NCBI GenBank assembly: GCA_031367345.1
Contig: JANLPR010000045.1
Coordinates: forward strand, 70,852 to 134,851
Origin: JADKIH01 sp031367345
Lineage (GTDB): Bacteria > Bacteroidota > Bacteroidia > AKYH767-A > 2013-40CM-41-45
Length of the DNA: 64,000 nucleotides
Reading direction: 5' to 3'
Shown here: positions 7,737 through 17,614 of the stretch, piece after piece
How positions within the stretch are numbered: position 1 is the first letter of the stretch
How the letters are laid out: the number at the start of each line of letters is the position of its first letter
Notes under the pieces: model-generated
What the model was told of the DNA's origin: nothing
What the model saw: only the letters and a program-made list of their open reading frames with translations
Databases searched by the model: none
Translations under genes and position numbers: made by a program

Positions 7737-8996
7737 GTGCCATATAAAACCGAAACTGAATTATTGAGACTTACCACTTGTGGAAGTGTTGACGATGGGA
7801 AAAGTACACTCATTGGCAGACTGCTTTATGACACAAAGAATATTTTTGATGATCAACTCCAAGCCTTAAAAATGTCGAGTGAAAGAAAAGGATTAGATGA
7901 TATTGATCTATCGCTTTTAACTGATGGTTTAAAGTCGGAAAGAGAACAAGGAATTACAATTGATGTAGCCTATCGATATTTTTCAACGTTGAAAAGGAAA
8001 TTTATTATTGCCGACACTCCTGGACATATTCAATACACAAGGAATATGGTGACAGGTGCCTCTTCAGCAAATTTAGCTTTAATACTTATTGATGCCCGCA
8101 AAGGAATTGTTGAGCAAACACAACGTCATTCTTTTATTGCCTCTTTGTTAGGTATTCCACATCTAGTTGTTTGTATTAATAAAATGGATCTAGTCGATTA
8201 CAATCAAGAAATTTATAATAATATAGTCACTGAATTCAGAATGTTTTCTTCACGATTAAATGTTCAGGATATTCAATTTATACCCTTGAGTGCAAAATTC
8301 GGTGACAATGTAGTTGGCAGGTCGAATAATATGAATTGGTATGAAGGAAGTACTCTTATGTTTCATCTCGAAAATGTTCACATTAGTGGCGATCAAAATC
8401 ACATCGGTTGTCGGTTCCCTGTTCAGTATGTTATAAGACCAAAAGAAGATAGATATCATGATTATCGCGCTTATGCCGGACGTATTGCTGGTGGTGTTTT
8501 TCGCCCGAACGATAAAGTGATGGTTCTCCCTAGCGGATTTACTACCACTATCAAATCAATTGAAACGTTTGAAGGTAGCCTTACTGAAGCTTTTTCTCCA
8601 ATGTCTGTTTCTTTTACATTGAACGATGACATTGATATTGGAAGAGGAGATATGATTGTGAAAGAAAATAACATACCGGAAATAGGACAAGACATAGATC
8701 TTATGTTGTGTTGGCTAAACGATAAAGTATTGTTGCAAGGAGCAAAATATATTGTAAGGCATACAACGAAAGAAGTTAGGTGTATTGTAAAGGAAATTTT
8801 ATACAAGATTGATATTTCATCGCTGAGAAGAAATGAAAATGAAAAAACTTTTGGTTTAAATGATATTGGTAGAGTAGTGATAAGAACTACTCTACCATTG
8901 TTCTACGATAGCTATGACCGAAATAGAAATACAGGTAGTTTAATCTTAGTGGATGAAGCAACAAATGAAACCGTTGGTGCCGGAATGATTATTTGA
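7737..8996 (+). CDS. cysN: Sulfate adenylyltransferase subunit 1 (GTPase)
   Basis: Regulatory GTPase subunit that drives APS formation by CysD. 419 residues, with a GTG start at 7737. GTPase motifs: G1 GSVDDGKST at residues 16-24, G3 in DTPGHIQYTRNM, and G4 NKMD. An EF-Tu-like domain 2 and 3 follow (GRIAGGVFRPNDKVMVLPSG). The length shows no C-terminal APS kinase domain, in agreement with the separate cysC. cysQ begins 11 bases downstream. Confidence 0.94.
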   Translation: MPYKTETELLRLTTCGSVDDGKSTLIGRLLYDTKNIFDDQLQALKMSSERKGLDDIDLSLLTDGLKSEREQGITIDVAYRYFSTLKRKFIIADTPGHIQYTRNMVTGASSANLALILIDARKGIVEQTQRHSFIASLLGIPHLVVCINKMDLVDYNQEIYNNIVTEFRMFSSRLNVQDIQFIPLSAKFGDNVVGRSNNMNWYEGSTLMFHLENVHISGDQNHIGCRFPVQYVIRPKEDRYHDYRAYAGRIAGGVFRPNDKVMVLPSGFTTTIKSIETFEGSLTEAFSPMSVSFTLNDDIDIGRGDMIVKENNIPEIGQDIDLMLCWLNDKVLLQGAKYIVRHTTKEVRCIVKEILYKIDISSLRRNENEKTFGLNDIGRVVIRTTLPLFYDSYDRNRNTGSLILVDEATNETVGAGMII

Positions 8997-9007
8997 AAGA
9001 ATTGTGA

Positions 9008-9808
9008 ATGGACACAAAGAAATATATTGACTATCTATTGGTCGCTATTAAAGCAGCAGTTTTGGCCGGCGAAGAAATATTAAAAATATATGCTTCATCT
9101 TTTTCTGTCGAACTAAAGGAGGATCAATCTCCATTAACAGCTGCTGATAAAGCATCGCATTTAGTAATCGGAAATCAATTAACAGATTTTGGGTATCCTA
9201 TTTTATCGGAGGAAGGTTTGGAGATTGATTTTGAGCAGAGAAAACATTGGACGAATTATTGGTGTGTTGACCCATTGGATGGTACCAAAGAATTTATTCG
9301 AAGGAATGGTGAATTCACCGTTAATATTGCTTTTATGGAAAATAAATCGCCGTTGTTTGGGATAATTTTTCAACCAACTACAGGGGAACTGTATGCTGGA
9401 TTTGATAATGTAGTTTATTTTATAATGGCGAAACAAATTGATGAGCTGACAAATGAAAATTTGAATTCATTTAGATTAAAAATAAATTCTGGAAGTGAAT
9501 CTCAACAGATCAAAGTTGTTGCTAGTCGCTCACATTTGTCTTCCGAAACGCAAGATTTCATAGATTCATTGAAAGCAAATGGTTCGGAAGTTTCAATTGT
9601 AAATGCAGGAAGTGCATTAAAATTTTGCTTACTTGCTAAAGGTCAAGCAACCATTTATCCTCGATTCGCCCCAACTATGGAATGGGATACGGCTGCCGGT
9701 CATGCAATATTAAAGGCCTGTGGTAAAAATATTTATCTTTCCGATTCTAATGTTGAAATGACCTATAATAAACCATCTTTAGTAAATGATTGGTTCGTTG
9801 CTCGATAA
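9008..9808 (+). CDS. cysQ: 3'(2'),5'-bisphosphate nucleotidase
   Basis: Removes the 3'-phosphate of PAP, the inhibitory by-product of PAPS use, giving AMP. 266 residues, with the metal-dependent phosphatase motifs of the inositol monophosphatase superfamily: SPLTAADKASH, LSEEG, DPLDGTKEF and the C-terminal EWDTAAGHAIL. Its last 23 bases overlap the start of the flippase gene in another frame. This links sulfate activation directly to the polysaccharide genes and fits with PAP produced by the sulfotransferase encoded further downstream. Confidence 0.93.
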   Translation: MDTKKYIDYLLVAIKAAVLAGEEILKIYASSFSVELKEDQSPLTAADKASHLVIGNQLTDFGYPILSEEGLEIDFEQRKHWTNYWCVDPLDGTKEFIRRNGEFTVNIAFMENKSPLFGIIFQPTTGELYAGFDNVVYFIMAKQIDELTNENLNSFRLKINSGSESQQIKVVASRSHLSSETQDFIDSLKANGSEVSIVNAGSALKFCLLAKGQATIYPRFAPTMEWDTAAGHAILKACGKNIYLSDSNVEMTYNKPSLVNDWFVAR

Positions 9809-11129
9809 AATACAACTTGCTTTTAGTCGATTCAAGAATGACAAAGAATATTCTGAATTAGTACGGACTAGTTCCCTGGCTTTGCTAGTGAGAATGGTTG
9901 GAGTAATAACCGGATTTTTTGTTACGGTTTTTACAACTCGTTTTTATGGAGCCGATGCACTAGGGATCGTTGCTATATGCATTGCAATTTTAAGTTTTGC
10001 TTCTGTGTTTGGAAAGTTTGGACTTGATGTAGCATTGATGAAATATGTTGCGGAATTTTCAGTGGAAAAAAAATTATCGATGGTTAAAGCAGCTTATATA
10101 GCTGCTATGAAAGTAATTTTGCCGATCTCTTTTTTAATTTCGTTAATCTTGTTTTATACAGCTGATTTTATTTCTATTCATCTTCTCCATAAACCTTATT
10201 TGAAAAACCTTTTGCAGGTGAATGCTTGGTTAACTCTCCCTTTAGTGTTGATTCTTGTAAATTCTGAATGTGTTCGAGGATTCAAAAAGATAAAAACGTA
10301 TACCTTTTTTCAAACGGTATCTGTATCGCTTATAGCAATGTTTTTATTATTCATCTTATCTTATTATTATTCAAATAAAGAAATTCCTACATATATTCAA
10401 TTTTTAAGTATCGCAATAACAGGGTGTGTCTCCACTTTTGTTTGGTTCCATTACAGCGGATTTTTAAAAGTGAATTCGGCATCTGAATTTTCAACATCAA
10501 CTTTATTGAAGATATCTTCACCTATGTTTCTCACTACTTTGATGCAGTTAATAATGTCGTGGGCAGGGACTCTTATTCTTGCCGCTTATAATACTGACTC
10601 AGATGTTGGAGTTTATAATGCTTTAATCAGAATCTCAGTATTCACTAATGTAACTATTTTAGCAATTAACAGTCTTGCAATGCCTCGTTTTGTTGAAGCA
10701 TTTTCGTCAGGTAAAATATTGCTTCTAGAAAAAAATGCAAAAGAAGCCGCGCGGTTAATTTTATTTTCAGCTATTCCGGCTTTTGTTTTATTGTTTTTCT
10801 TTCCGCACTTTATTTTATCAATTTTTGGTAAAGAATTTCCAGGAAACGAAATGGCACTTTATGTATTATTAGTCGGTCAACTAATTGTAGCTTCTGTTGG
10901 ACTTCCCTCTCAATTATTGAATATGACGGGTCGACAATCAATTCTTAGGAATATTGCTTTAGTATCTGCTCTTATTAATGTAATTGCTTGCCTATTGTTA
11001 ATTCCTCATTTTGGATTAATGGGAGCTTGTATAGCGCAAGTGATTGGGATTTTTGCTTGGAATTTACTTTCAGTTTTTGAAGTTAAAAGAAGGCTAGGTT
11101 TTTTTAGTTTTTTTAATCCATTTTCTTGA
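9786..11129 (+). CDS. Wzx-type polysaccharide flippase
   Basis: Inner-membrane protein of 447 residues with about 12-14 predicted hydrophobic segments, of the MATE/PST flippase group that moves lipid-linked repeat units to the periplasmic side. The first segment, LLVRMVGVITGFFVTVFTTR, and FYGADALGIVAI are typical for Wzx/RfbX-like proteins of Bacteroidota, as is the late Q-L-L-N-M-T-G-R-Q-S motif. It starts inside the end of cysQ, so translation may be coupled. It is the first of two flippases in this locus (the other begins at 21977). The substrate cannot be read from the sequence. Confidence 0.85.
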   Translation: MIGSLLDKIQLAFSRFKNDKEYSELVRTSSLALLVRMVGVITGFFVTVFTTRFYGADALGIVAICIAILSFASVFGKFGLDVALMKYVAEFSVEKKLSMVKAAYIAAMKVILPISFLISLILFYTADFISIHLLHKPYLKNLLQVNAWLTLPLVLILVNSECVRGFKKIKTYTFFQTVSVSLIAMFLLFILSYYYSNKEIPTYIQFLSIAITGCVSTFVWFHYSGFLKVNSASEFSTSTLLKISSPMFLTTLMQLIMSWAGTLILAAYNTDSDVGVYNALIRISVFTNVTILAINSLAMPRFVEAFSSGKILLLEKNAKEAARLILFSAIPAFVLLFFFPHFILSIFGKEFPGNEMALYVLLVGQLIVASVGLPSQLLNMTGRQSILRNIALVSALINVIACLLLIPHFGLMGACIAQVIGIFAWNLLSVFEVKRRLGFFSFFNPFS

Positions 11130-11322
11130 AAGATTTTAATACGAATTAACTTGGTTGTAGTCATCGATTAAATTGCCATTTTAGTCTAATAGCCTTTAAA
11201 AAGATGTCATTTACATCCTAACTCTCAAATAAGTTCTCAATTGACTCACGAATCTAAATAGGTTGATTACTGTTATTTTTCATAATTTATTATTTTTCCT
11301 TTATGCTATCATCTAGAATAAG

Positions 11323-11330
11323 TATTTTCG
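11323..11330 (+). promoter_or_regulatory. Candidate -7 element before the first polymerase gene
   Basis: TATTTTCG lies 19 bases before the ATG at 11350, in a 220-base gap that is otherwise without a gene. It fits the TAnnTTCG variant seen elsewhere in the window. No -33 TTG was found at the expected distance, so this is weak. Confidence 0.28.
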
Positions 11331-11349
11331 TTGAACCGTTTCAAGGCAC

Positions 11350-12624
11350 ATGATCATTGCAAATAGGACTCAACAGCTCCATCCACTTTTAGCTTATACA
11401 TTGCTGTTTTTAGTGTATACATCTACTTTCCGTGTATTTGCTACTTTACCCTTAGAAACTCTGCATCAGTCATTGTCTACTTTTTCTATCGTATTATTGA
11501 CAGTCTATTATTTATTCAGCATGTTTTTAAATATTAAAAATAATCGTATAAGTAAGTTAGATGTTTTGATGTGGACATTTATTTTTGTTAATTTTCTTGC
11601 AGCATTTAAAGGCCACGAAGTTTTTGGACAGCCTTACTATTATGGAATCATGGCGCAGCGATCTGTATTGCTCTCTATAAGTGGAATACTTTTGGTTTCC
11701 CTTTTGAACAAAGGATTGATAACAATAAATCAAGTCGAAAAATCATTTTTATACCTATCACTTTCCTTACTTGTTGTTTTTTATTTATTTTTTCTATTTG
11801 TTGACCCGGTAAAATTTACCGATGCTGAATTTGTTGCATATTCGCCAATACGAGGATATCGTTATCGCTTTCAATTCGCCTTGGTAATAATGCTGCTTTT
11901 TTATTCTTTGTTTAAAGTGTCGCACGAGCAAAAGAATCGATTTATAATTGTAGCACTCCTAATATTGTTTTATCTCATTTATTTCCTTCAATCCAGAACT
12001 ACTCTGGTTGTGTTAGCAATAACCATATTAATTTATTTTGTCAGAAATTTTACACTTAAAGAAAAAATTAAAAATACATTGATCTATGGTGGAGTTGGAC
12101 TTGTAGCAATCACAATTCTTTTTACGTTAGGATACACATCGTTATTTGAAAAGTATCAAGTATTGTATCAAAATGTTTTTAATGTTTTCCAAGGTGAATC
12201 ACCCGATGAAGCATCATCGGCTGTTCGATTCATGGAGTTCAATACTGCAATTGATTACATTCAGCGAAACCCAATTCTGGGAAACGGATTTATTTCTAAT
12301 CAATGGAATGGAGGTTGGCACGATTTACTAGGTTATTTCTATCCTGTAGATATTGGAATATTAGGCAATCTTTTTGTATTTGGAATCTTTGGTACGGTTT
12401 TGATTTATCTTCCGTATTATTTTTCATTAACGATGTCGAGAGAAATATTTTCGAATCATGTATTTTTTAAGACGTGTGAATATATGTTGCTCTTCTTTTT
12501 TTTATGTATGTTTTTTTCAGCTGTTAATATTCGAGATTCAAGTAGTATTATGTTCTTAGTGTGTTTGCTTTACTATTTTAGATATTTTTACTCACCTTCA
12601 AGTATAAATAGTTCAACAGTATGA
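11350..12624 (+). CDS. O-antigen polymerase/ligase family protein (Wzy-like)
   Basis: Integral membrane protein of 424 residues with about ten hydrophobic segments and a large periplasmic loop after the middle. The short FLQSRTTLVVLAITIL segment (S-R-T followed by a membrane helix) is typical of the O-antigen ligase/polymerase (Wzy/WaaL) superfamily, as is NPILGNGFISNQWNGGWHD in the big loop. It probably joins repeat units in the periplasm. It overlaps the sulfotransferase gene by 4 bases (ATGA), so the two are translationally coupled. Polymerase and ligase cannot be told apart from sequence. Confidence 0.78.
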   Translation: MIIANRTQQLHPLLAYTLLFLVYTSTFRVFATLPLETLHQSLSTFSIVLLTVYYLFSMFLNIKNNRISKLDVLMWTFIFVNFLAAFKGHEVFGQPYYYGIMAQRSVLLSISGILLVSLLNKGLITINQVEKSFLYLSLSLLVVFYLFFLFVDPVKFTDAEFVAYSPIRGYRYRFQFALVIMLLFYSLFKVSHEQKNRFIIVALLILFYLIYFLQSRTTLVVLAITILIYFVRNFTLKEKIKNTLIYGGVGLVAITILFTLGYTSLFEKYQVLYQNVFNVFQGESPDEASSAVRFMEFNTAIDYIQRNPILGNGFISNQWNGGWHDLLGYFYPVDIGILGNLFVFGIFGTVLIYLPYYFSLTMSREIFSNHVFFKTCEYMLLFFFLCMFFSAVNIRDSSSIMFLVCLLYYFRYFYSPSSINSSTV

Positions 12625-13529
12625 AGCATCCACAATTTATTGTAGTCGGAGCTGCAAGAGCTGGAACTAGTTCTCTTAATTCTTATTTGATGCAGCATCC
12701 TGATATTTTTTTACCAAAAGTAAAGGAACCTTGCTTTTTCTCTTTTGCAGGCGAAAAGATAAATTTTAAAAATGGGAAGTTTGCTTTTGCTATTAATTCG
12801 ATTGATCAATATTGTTCCTTATTTATAAAAGCTAATTCAAATCAAATTACAGGTGATATTTCTACGCCATATCTTTATTTGTATGAAAAAACTATCGACA
12901 ACTTTAGAAAATTTCATGATAATTTCCAAAATGTAAAGATCATTATCATTCTTAGAGACCCTGTGGAACGGGCCTACTCGCAATATTTATGGAGAGTAAG
13001 AGATGGTCGTGAAGAACTTACATTTGAACAAGCTATTGACGCTGAAAAAAATAGAATAATAGAAAATTATAGCTTCGATTATTTTTATCTTGACAGAGGA
13101 CTTTATTACAAACAAGTAAAAGCGTATTTGGATAATTTTACCGAAGTGAAAATAATATTGTTTGAAGAATTTAAAAATAATACTGAGCAAGTATTGAAAG
13201 AAATTTGTCAATTTTTAAATGTGGATCCTGAATTCAAATTTGTTAAGAGAACAAAACAGAATACTTCTTTTTTACCAAGATCTATTCTTGTGAGTCGCTT
13301 AATTTCTTCAGAAAGTAAAACTAAATTTAAATTACTTAATCTTCTCCCGAATCAAATAAGAAGTACTTTCAAAGAAAAACTCATGAAATTAAACAAATCG
13401 AAGGAGGAAGTGTCATCTATTAATTTAGAAACTGAAAAAATGTTGCGAACTTATTTCCGAGATGATTTGTTGATGTTGCAAAAATTGATCAACCGAGACT
13501 TATCCCGCTGGATGCAAACTGATATATAG
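12621..13529 (+). CDS. PAPS-dependent sulfotransferase
   Basis: 302 residues, cytoplasmic, with no signal peptide or membrane segment. Both PAPS-binding signatures are present: the 5'-phosphosulfate loop as GAARAGTSS (residues 10-18) and the 3'-phosphate motif in ILRDPVERAYSQY (R112, S120). VKEPCFFSF and the late LFEEFKNN segment also fit the carbohydrate sulfotransferase group. It very likely moves sulfate from PAPS to a sugar of the repeat unit while this is still lipid-linked on the cytoplasmic side. PAPS would come from CysD, CysN and CysC encoded upstream, and CysQ would clear the PAP. Start and stop overlap or abut the neighbours. Confidence 0.88.
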   Translation: MKHPQFIVVGAARAGTSSLNSYLMQHPDIFLPKVKEPCFFSFAGEKINFKNGKFAFAINSIDQYCSLFIKANSNQITGDISTPYLYLYEKTIDNFRKFHDNFQNVKIIIILRDPVERAYSQYLWRVRDGREELTFEQAIDAEKNRIIENYSFDYFYLDRGLYYKQVKAYLDNFTEVKIILFEEFKNNTEQVLKEICQFLNVDPEFKFVKRTKQNTSFLPRSILVSRLISSESKTKFKLLNLLPNQIRSTFKEKLMKLNKSKEEVSSINLETEKMLRTYFRDDLLMLQKLINRDLSRWMQTDI

Positions 13530-13532
13530 TAT

Positions 13533-14630
13533 TTGGAAAATAAATTACATATAACAATTGTAGACTATGTCGGTATAAAGGCCGGCTTAGATTTGTATAA
13601 TGATGAATTGGCCACAGCTTTAATCGATCAGTCAGTTCACGTCAAAGTGTTAAGTAATTATAGATCTAAATTTGGTCGTAAATATTTCAGTAATAAGTTT
13701 GCAAATTCACCGGGTTTTTTTTCTTGGTTGTTTCTTGGTTATGTTAAATCGTTGATTGCAATTAAAATTAAATCTGATGTTGTAATTGTTCATTTGTTCA
13801 ATCCAACGATTTTAGATTCGCTTTTTTTAAAATGTATTAAACGGTGGAGAAAAAAAATAGTTTGTATTTTACACGATGTTGAGTCCTTGACTGTAGCAAA
13901 TAAAGAAAACAGGAATTTAGAAAAATGTTTGAATTATTCAGATCATCTTGTTGTTCATAATAATTTTACTTTTAAATTAACTCAACAAAAATTTCCTCGT
14001 TTTGCTTTTAAGTTAGTTGTTATTCCGCATATTTCCTTTCATGATCAACGAACAATTATTTCGAAACAAGATGCAAGGTATAAACTTTCTCTCCCGTTGG
14101 ACAAGGATATAATTCTTTTTTTTGGCATGATTAAGCAATCAAAAGGTTTAGATGTTTTGCTATTGGCTATGAGTAATGTGGATGCAAATTTGGTGATAGC
14201 AGGCAGACTTAGAAACCAGATCTTTAATAATTATTCTGAAATAATTGAAAAAAATAATATTGCTGACAAAGTAATCAGCGATATTAATTATATTAGAAAT
14301 GAAAAAAGAGATCTATATTTCAAGGCTGCAGATTTAATTGTACTTCCTTATCGAAAAATTTATCAAAGTGGTGTACTAATTTTAGCTCTCAGTTATGAAC
14401 TTCCAGTTGTAATGAGCAATCTCCAACCCAATATCGAATTTCTGGGTGATAGTAAGTGTGTAGTTCTATTCGAATCGGAGGATTCTATAGATCTTGCTGA
14501 TAAAGTCAATTCGGTTTTAACTGATAGGATGCGATTAAAGGATTTAATAGAGCAAGGAAAAATAAAATTGGCAAGAGATCATAATCCGGCTATTATTGCT
14601 AAATCATTTTTAGAATTGATAGAAAGATGA
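13533..14630 (+). CDS. Glycosyltransferase, GT4-like
   Basis: 365 residues, GT-B fold. N-terminal acceptor-side domain to about residue 180 (ITIVDYVGIKAGLDLYNDELA). The C-terminal nucleotide-sugar domain begins IILFFGMIKQSKGLDVLLLA and includes VLPYRKIYQSGVLILALSYE, the position where GT4 enzymes bind the donor. The start is a TTG at 13533, 3 bases after the sulfotransferase stop, and no in-frame ATG lies close by. It overlaps the next glycosyltransferase by 4 bases. Donor and acceptor are unknown. Confidence 0.8.
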   Translation: MENKLHITIVDYVGIKAGLDLYNDELATALIDQSVHVKVLSNYRSKFGRKYFSNKFANSPGFFSWLFLGYVKSLIAIKIKSDVVIVHLFNPTILDSLFLKCIKRWRKKIVCILHDVESLTVANKENRNLEKCLNYSDHLVVHNNFTFKLTQQKFPRFAFKLVVIPHISFHDQRTIISKQDARYKLSLPLDKDIILFFGMIKQSKGLDVLLLAMSNVDANLVIAGRLRNQIFNNYSEIIEKNNIADKVISDINYIRNEKRDLYFKAADLIVLPYRKIYQSGVLILALSYELPVVMSNLQPNIEFLGDSKCVVLFESEDSIDLADKVNSVLTDRMRLKDLIEQGKIKLARDHNPAIIAKSFLELIER

Positions 14631-15712
14631 AAATAGCAATTATTGGAACAAAAGGCTTGCCAGCTACCTATGGGGGATTTGAAACATTTGCATGGAACCT
14701 TTCTCGATTTTTGATTTTGAAAGGGAACCAAGTAACAGTTGTCAACGAAAAAGGAATTTCAACGATTAATGAAATTGAAGGAATAAAAATTTTATATAGT
14801 AAATATCAAAAAAGCAAAAATCCATTAAAATTTTATTACAACTCATTAAAGTTGGTTAAAAAAAATCATGATATCGTATTGGTTTGTGGTGTTGGTGGAG
14901 CTTTTTTCTATAAGTTAATAAAGGGAGAAGCAATTGTCATTACAAATGTAGACGGACTTGAGCATCTCAGAAGGAAGTATACGTTGATTCAAAGATTTGT
15001 TGTGAAAATTTTACAAAGAGCGTCCTCAATCTTTTCGGACTACATTATAGCTGATTCTGATCAAGTGAAAACATTTTGGAGTACTAATTTTAGAAAATCA
15101 AGAAATAAAATTAGTGCTATTTGTTATGGGGCTGATATCCCAGAAAAATTCGATTCAGTTTTATTAGATAAATACGCTATTTTTAAAAATCAATATTATC
15201 TAGTGGTGGCGCGAATAGTGCCTGAAAATAATATAAAAATGATTCTTGATGCATTTTCAAATTATAGAGGTAGTAAGAAATTAGTCGTTGTAGGAAAAGT
15301 TAATGATAATAATTATTCAAAAGAATTTGCTACAGTATTAAATGAAAAAATAAATTTTGTCGGAAGTATTTATAATAAACCAAAGTTAGATAGTTTGCGA
15401 ATAAATTCATTTGCTTATATTCATGGTCATAGTGTTGGAGGAACAAATCCTGCACTCTTAGAAGCAATGGCTTGTGAATGCATTTGTCTTTGTCACGACA
15501 ATGTATTTAATAGAGAAGTAACCAATAACGAGCAACTGTATTTTGATTCGTCTGTTTCTTTAAAATTATTAATGGAAAATTTAGAAACAATGCCTGACTT
15601 AATAGATTACAAAAGCAAAGCTAAAATTAGAGTGATTGAGAATTATAGTTGGGAACAAATAGGAAATCAATATGTCCAACTTTTTGATCTTTTAATCAAA
15701 AAAAGAAAATGA
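14627..15712 (+). CDS. Glycosyltransferase with DUF1972 N-terminus
   Basis: 361 residues. The N-terminus MKIAIIGTKGLPATYGGFET is the hallmark of DUF1972, found in rhamnosyltransferase-like GT4 enzymes of capsule and EPS loci. The C-terminal half has VVARIVPENNIKMILDAF and the E-x7-E-type donor site GGTNPALLEAMACE. ATGA overlaps on both sides (with 13533-14630 and 15709-16737) show tight coupling. The sugar may be a deoxyhexose by family analogy, but that is not certain. Confidence 0.83.
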   Translation: MKIAIIGTKGLPATYGGFETFAWNLSRFLILKGNQVTVVNEKGISTINEIEGIKILYSKYQKSKNPLKFYYNSLKLVKKNHDIVLVCGVGGAFFYKLIKGEAIVITNVDGLEHLRRKYTLIQRFVVKILQRASSIFSDYIIADSDQVKTFWSTNFRKSRNKISAICYGADIPEKFDSVLLDKYAIFKNQYYLVVARIVPENNIKMILDAFSNYRGSKKLVVVGKVNDNNYSKEFATVLNEKINFVGSIYNKPKLDSLRINSFAYIHGHSVGGTNPALLEAMACECICLCHDNVFNREVTNNEQLYFDSSVSLKLLMENLETMPDLIDYKSKAKIRVIENYSWEQIGNQYVQLFDLLIKKRK

Positions 15713-16737
15713 AAATTTCGTATCATTCATTGGATAATTTAGATGACTTGGTTAAACTTTCACTTAGTTTTTATCCTGAAAGTGAAATTTCTACCAAAGA
15801 ATATTTGGAGTGGGAATACTTGCAAAATCCAGCAGGCGAAGCAATAGTTGCCGTCGCAAAGGACGATGAAAATACTGTTGGACAGTATATCGCTATACCT
15901 GTTAAAATTCAGCACGGTCCTATCTACATTAAAGGTTCTTTATCGTTGAATACTCTCACTAAAAGTGACTATCAAGGGAAAGGGTTATTCCCGTCAATGG
16001 CAAGAGAAGCATTTAGTAGATGTAAAACTGTAGGTGTAGATTTTACTTTTGGTTTTCCTAACGCCAGTTCTTTTGGAGGATTTATTTCCAAATTAAATTT
16101 TAAACACATAGGAAATTTACCATTGTATATATTGCCGTTAAATTTTATTAAAGCAATTTTTCATTTTTTATTTAAAGGAACAAATAAAAGAAATGTGGAG
16201 TTAGATATTATTTTAAATGATTCGCAATCATTAATTACAGTGCTCGATTTAAATGTAGATGGTAAATCATTGACTCATTTTTTGGGTGATTTTTATAGTA
16301 GAAATAAATTTGTTACAACTCGATCCATTGAATGGTTAAAATGGCGGTATGTTGATATACCTATAAGAAAATATACGTTACTGAAAGAGACAAGGAACGG
16401 AGTTATTGTAGGGATGGCGGTAATTCGAGCAAAAATTATTTCGGGCGTTCGAACTGGTATTGTAGTCGATTCAGTAGTAACAAATGATTCAATTGAATTA
16501 TTTCCATACATTAAGAAATTAGGTAAAAAAAATAAGTTAGACCTTTTTATTTTTACCGCGCCTGAAGATTCTAGAGAAGTAAGTGAGGCTAAGAAAATTA
16601 AATTTTTACAATTCCCCTATGCGTTAATGTTCAAAAAACTTCCTTTCATCATTCGTTCTCACATGCAAGAAAATGATAAAACAATATTCGAATTTAAGAA
16701 TTGGTTTCTTACCTTTGGTGACTACGATATTTTTTGA
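15709..16737 (+). CDS. GNAT-family acyltransferase of a polysaccharide locus
   Basis: 342 residues. The acetyl-CoA binding signature of GNAT enzymes is seen as KSDYQGKGLFPSMAREAF, followed by DFTFGFPNASSFGGFISKLNF, where the F-x-N-x-x-S pattern is usual for the GNAT C-terminal half. A second, less clear domain fills the C-terminus. Such proteins occur in EPS loci next to polysaccharide deacetylases, so a role in sugar acylation is likely but unproven. It overlaps the gene before it by 4 bases and the deacetylase ATG by one base. Confidence 0.7.
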   Translation: MKISYHSLDNLDDLVKLSLSFYPESEISTKEYLEWEYLQNPAGEAIVAVAKDDENTVGQYIAIPVKIQHGPIYIKGSLSLNTLTKSDYQGKGLFPSMAREAFSRCKTVGVDFTFGFPNASSFGGFISKLNFKHIGNLPLYILPLNFIKAIFHFLFKGTNKRNVELDIILNDSQSLITVLDLNVDGKSLTHFLGDFYSRNKFVTTRSIEWLKWRYVDIPIRKYTLLKETRNGVIVGMAVIRAKIISGVRTGIVVDSVVTNDSIELFPYIKKLGKKNKLDLFIFTAPEDSREVSEAKKIKFLQFPYALMFKKLPFIIRSHMQENDKTIFEFKNWFLTFGDYDIF

Positions 16738-17582
16738 TGAATATTTTAACTTTCGACCTAGAAGATTGGTTTCACATTCTTGACTATAACGAAACGTCAC
16801 ATCCTTCACATTGGATTACGTTTGAGTCTCGCATTGAAAATAACACAAACCGAATTTTGGATTTATTGGATAAGCATAATCAAAAAGCTACTTTTTTTTG
16901 TTTAGGCTGGATTGCTCAGAAATATCCGCAACTTATTCATAAAATTGCAACGAAGCATGAAATCGCTTGCCATTCTATGAATCATCAATTAATCCCATCA
17001 CAATCAAAAGAACAATTTATTGATGATCTAAAATTATCTTTATCAATTCTTGAAAATATTATTGGAAGGAAAGTTACGATATATCGCGCTCCAGGATTTT
17101 CAATTGGTAAGGAGAATTTGTATGTTTTTAAAGAGCTTTCTAAATTAAATATTACTGTCGACTGTTCTATTTTTCCGGCCAAAAGAAATCATGGCGGCAT
17201 TGAGAAATTTCCTTTTAAATCACCTTGTCGTATAATTGGTGAGGATTTCGATATACTGGAATTTCCAGTAAATACTATTTCATTTTTTAGTAAACAAATT
17301 ATCTTCTCTGGTGGTGGATATTTTCGTTTATTACCTTATTTTTTTATCAAATCTAGAATGAAAAATGCAAATTATGTAATGACTTATTTTCATCCACGTG
17401 ATTTTGATCCGAGGCAGCCAATGTTAAAAGGGCTTCCATTAAAACGTAAGTTTATGAGTTATGTGGGATTGAGTTCTTCATTTCGTAAATTGGATTTTAT
17501 GCTTAGAGATTTTGATTTTGTAACAGTTGGCGAAGCAGCTACTAGTTTGTCATTGGAAAAATTGCCTGTGGTAAAGTATTAA
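16737..17582 (+). CDS. Polysaccharide deacetylase (NodB domain, DUF3473 type)
   Basis: 281 residues from the ATG at 16737, which shares its A with the TGA of the previous gene (TGATG). The NodB core begins MNILTFDLEDWF, with the catalytic Asp and metal-binding Asp in DLED (D7-D10). The metal-binding His pair lies in ACHSMNHQ, and the R-A-P-G-F motif follows (YRAPGFSIGK). The C-terminal part with YFHPRDFDPRQP matches the DUF3473 extension of EPS-locus deacetylases. It would remove N- or O-acetyl groups. No signal peptide is visible, so it may act on the cytoplasmic side. Confidence 0.88.
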   Translation: MNILTFDLEDWFHILDYNETSHPSHWITFESRIENNTNRILDLLDKHNQKATFFCLGWIAQKYPQLIHKIATKHEIACHSMNHQLIPSQSKEQFIDDLKLSLSILENIIGRKVTIYRAPGFSIGKENLYVFKELSKLNITVDCSIFPAKRNHGGIEKFPFKSPCRIIGEDFDILEFPVNTISFFSKQIIFSGGGYFRLLPYFFIKSRMKNANYVMTYFHPRDFDPRQPMLKGLPLKRKFMSYVGLSSSFRKLDFMLRDFDFVTVGEAATSLSLEKLPVVKY

Positions 17583-17614
17583 AGATTTTCTGTTATTTGA
17601 TTCGATAAACTAAT

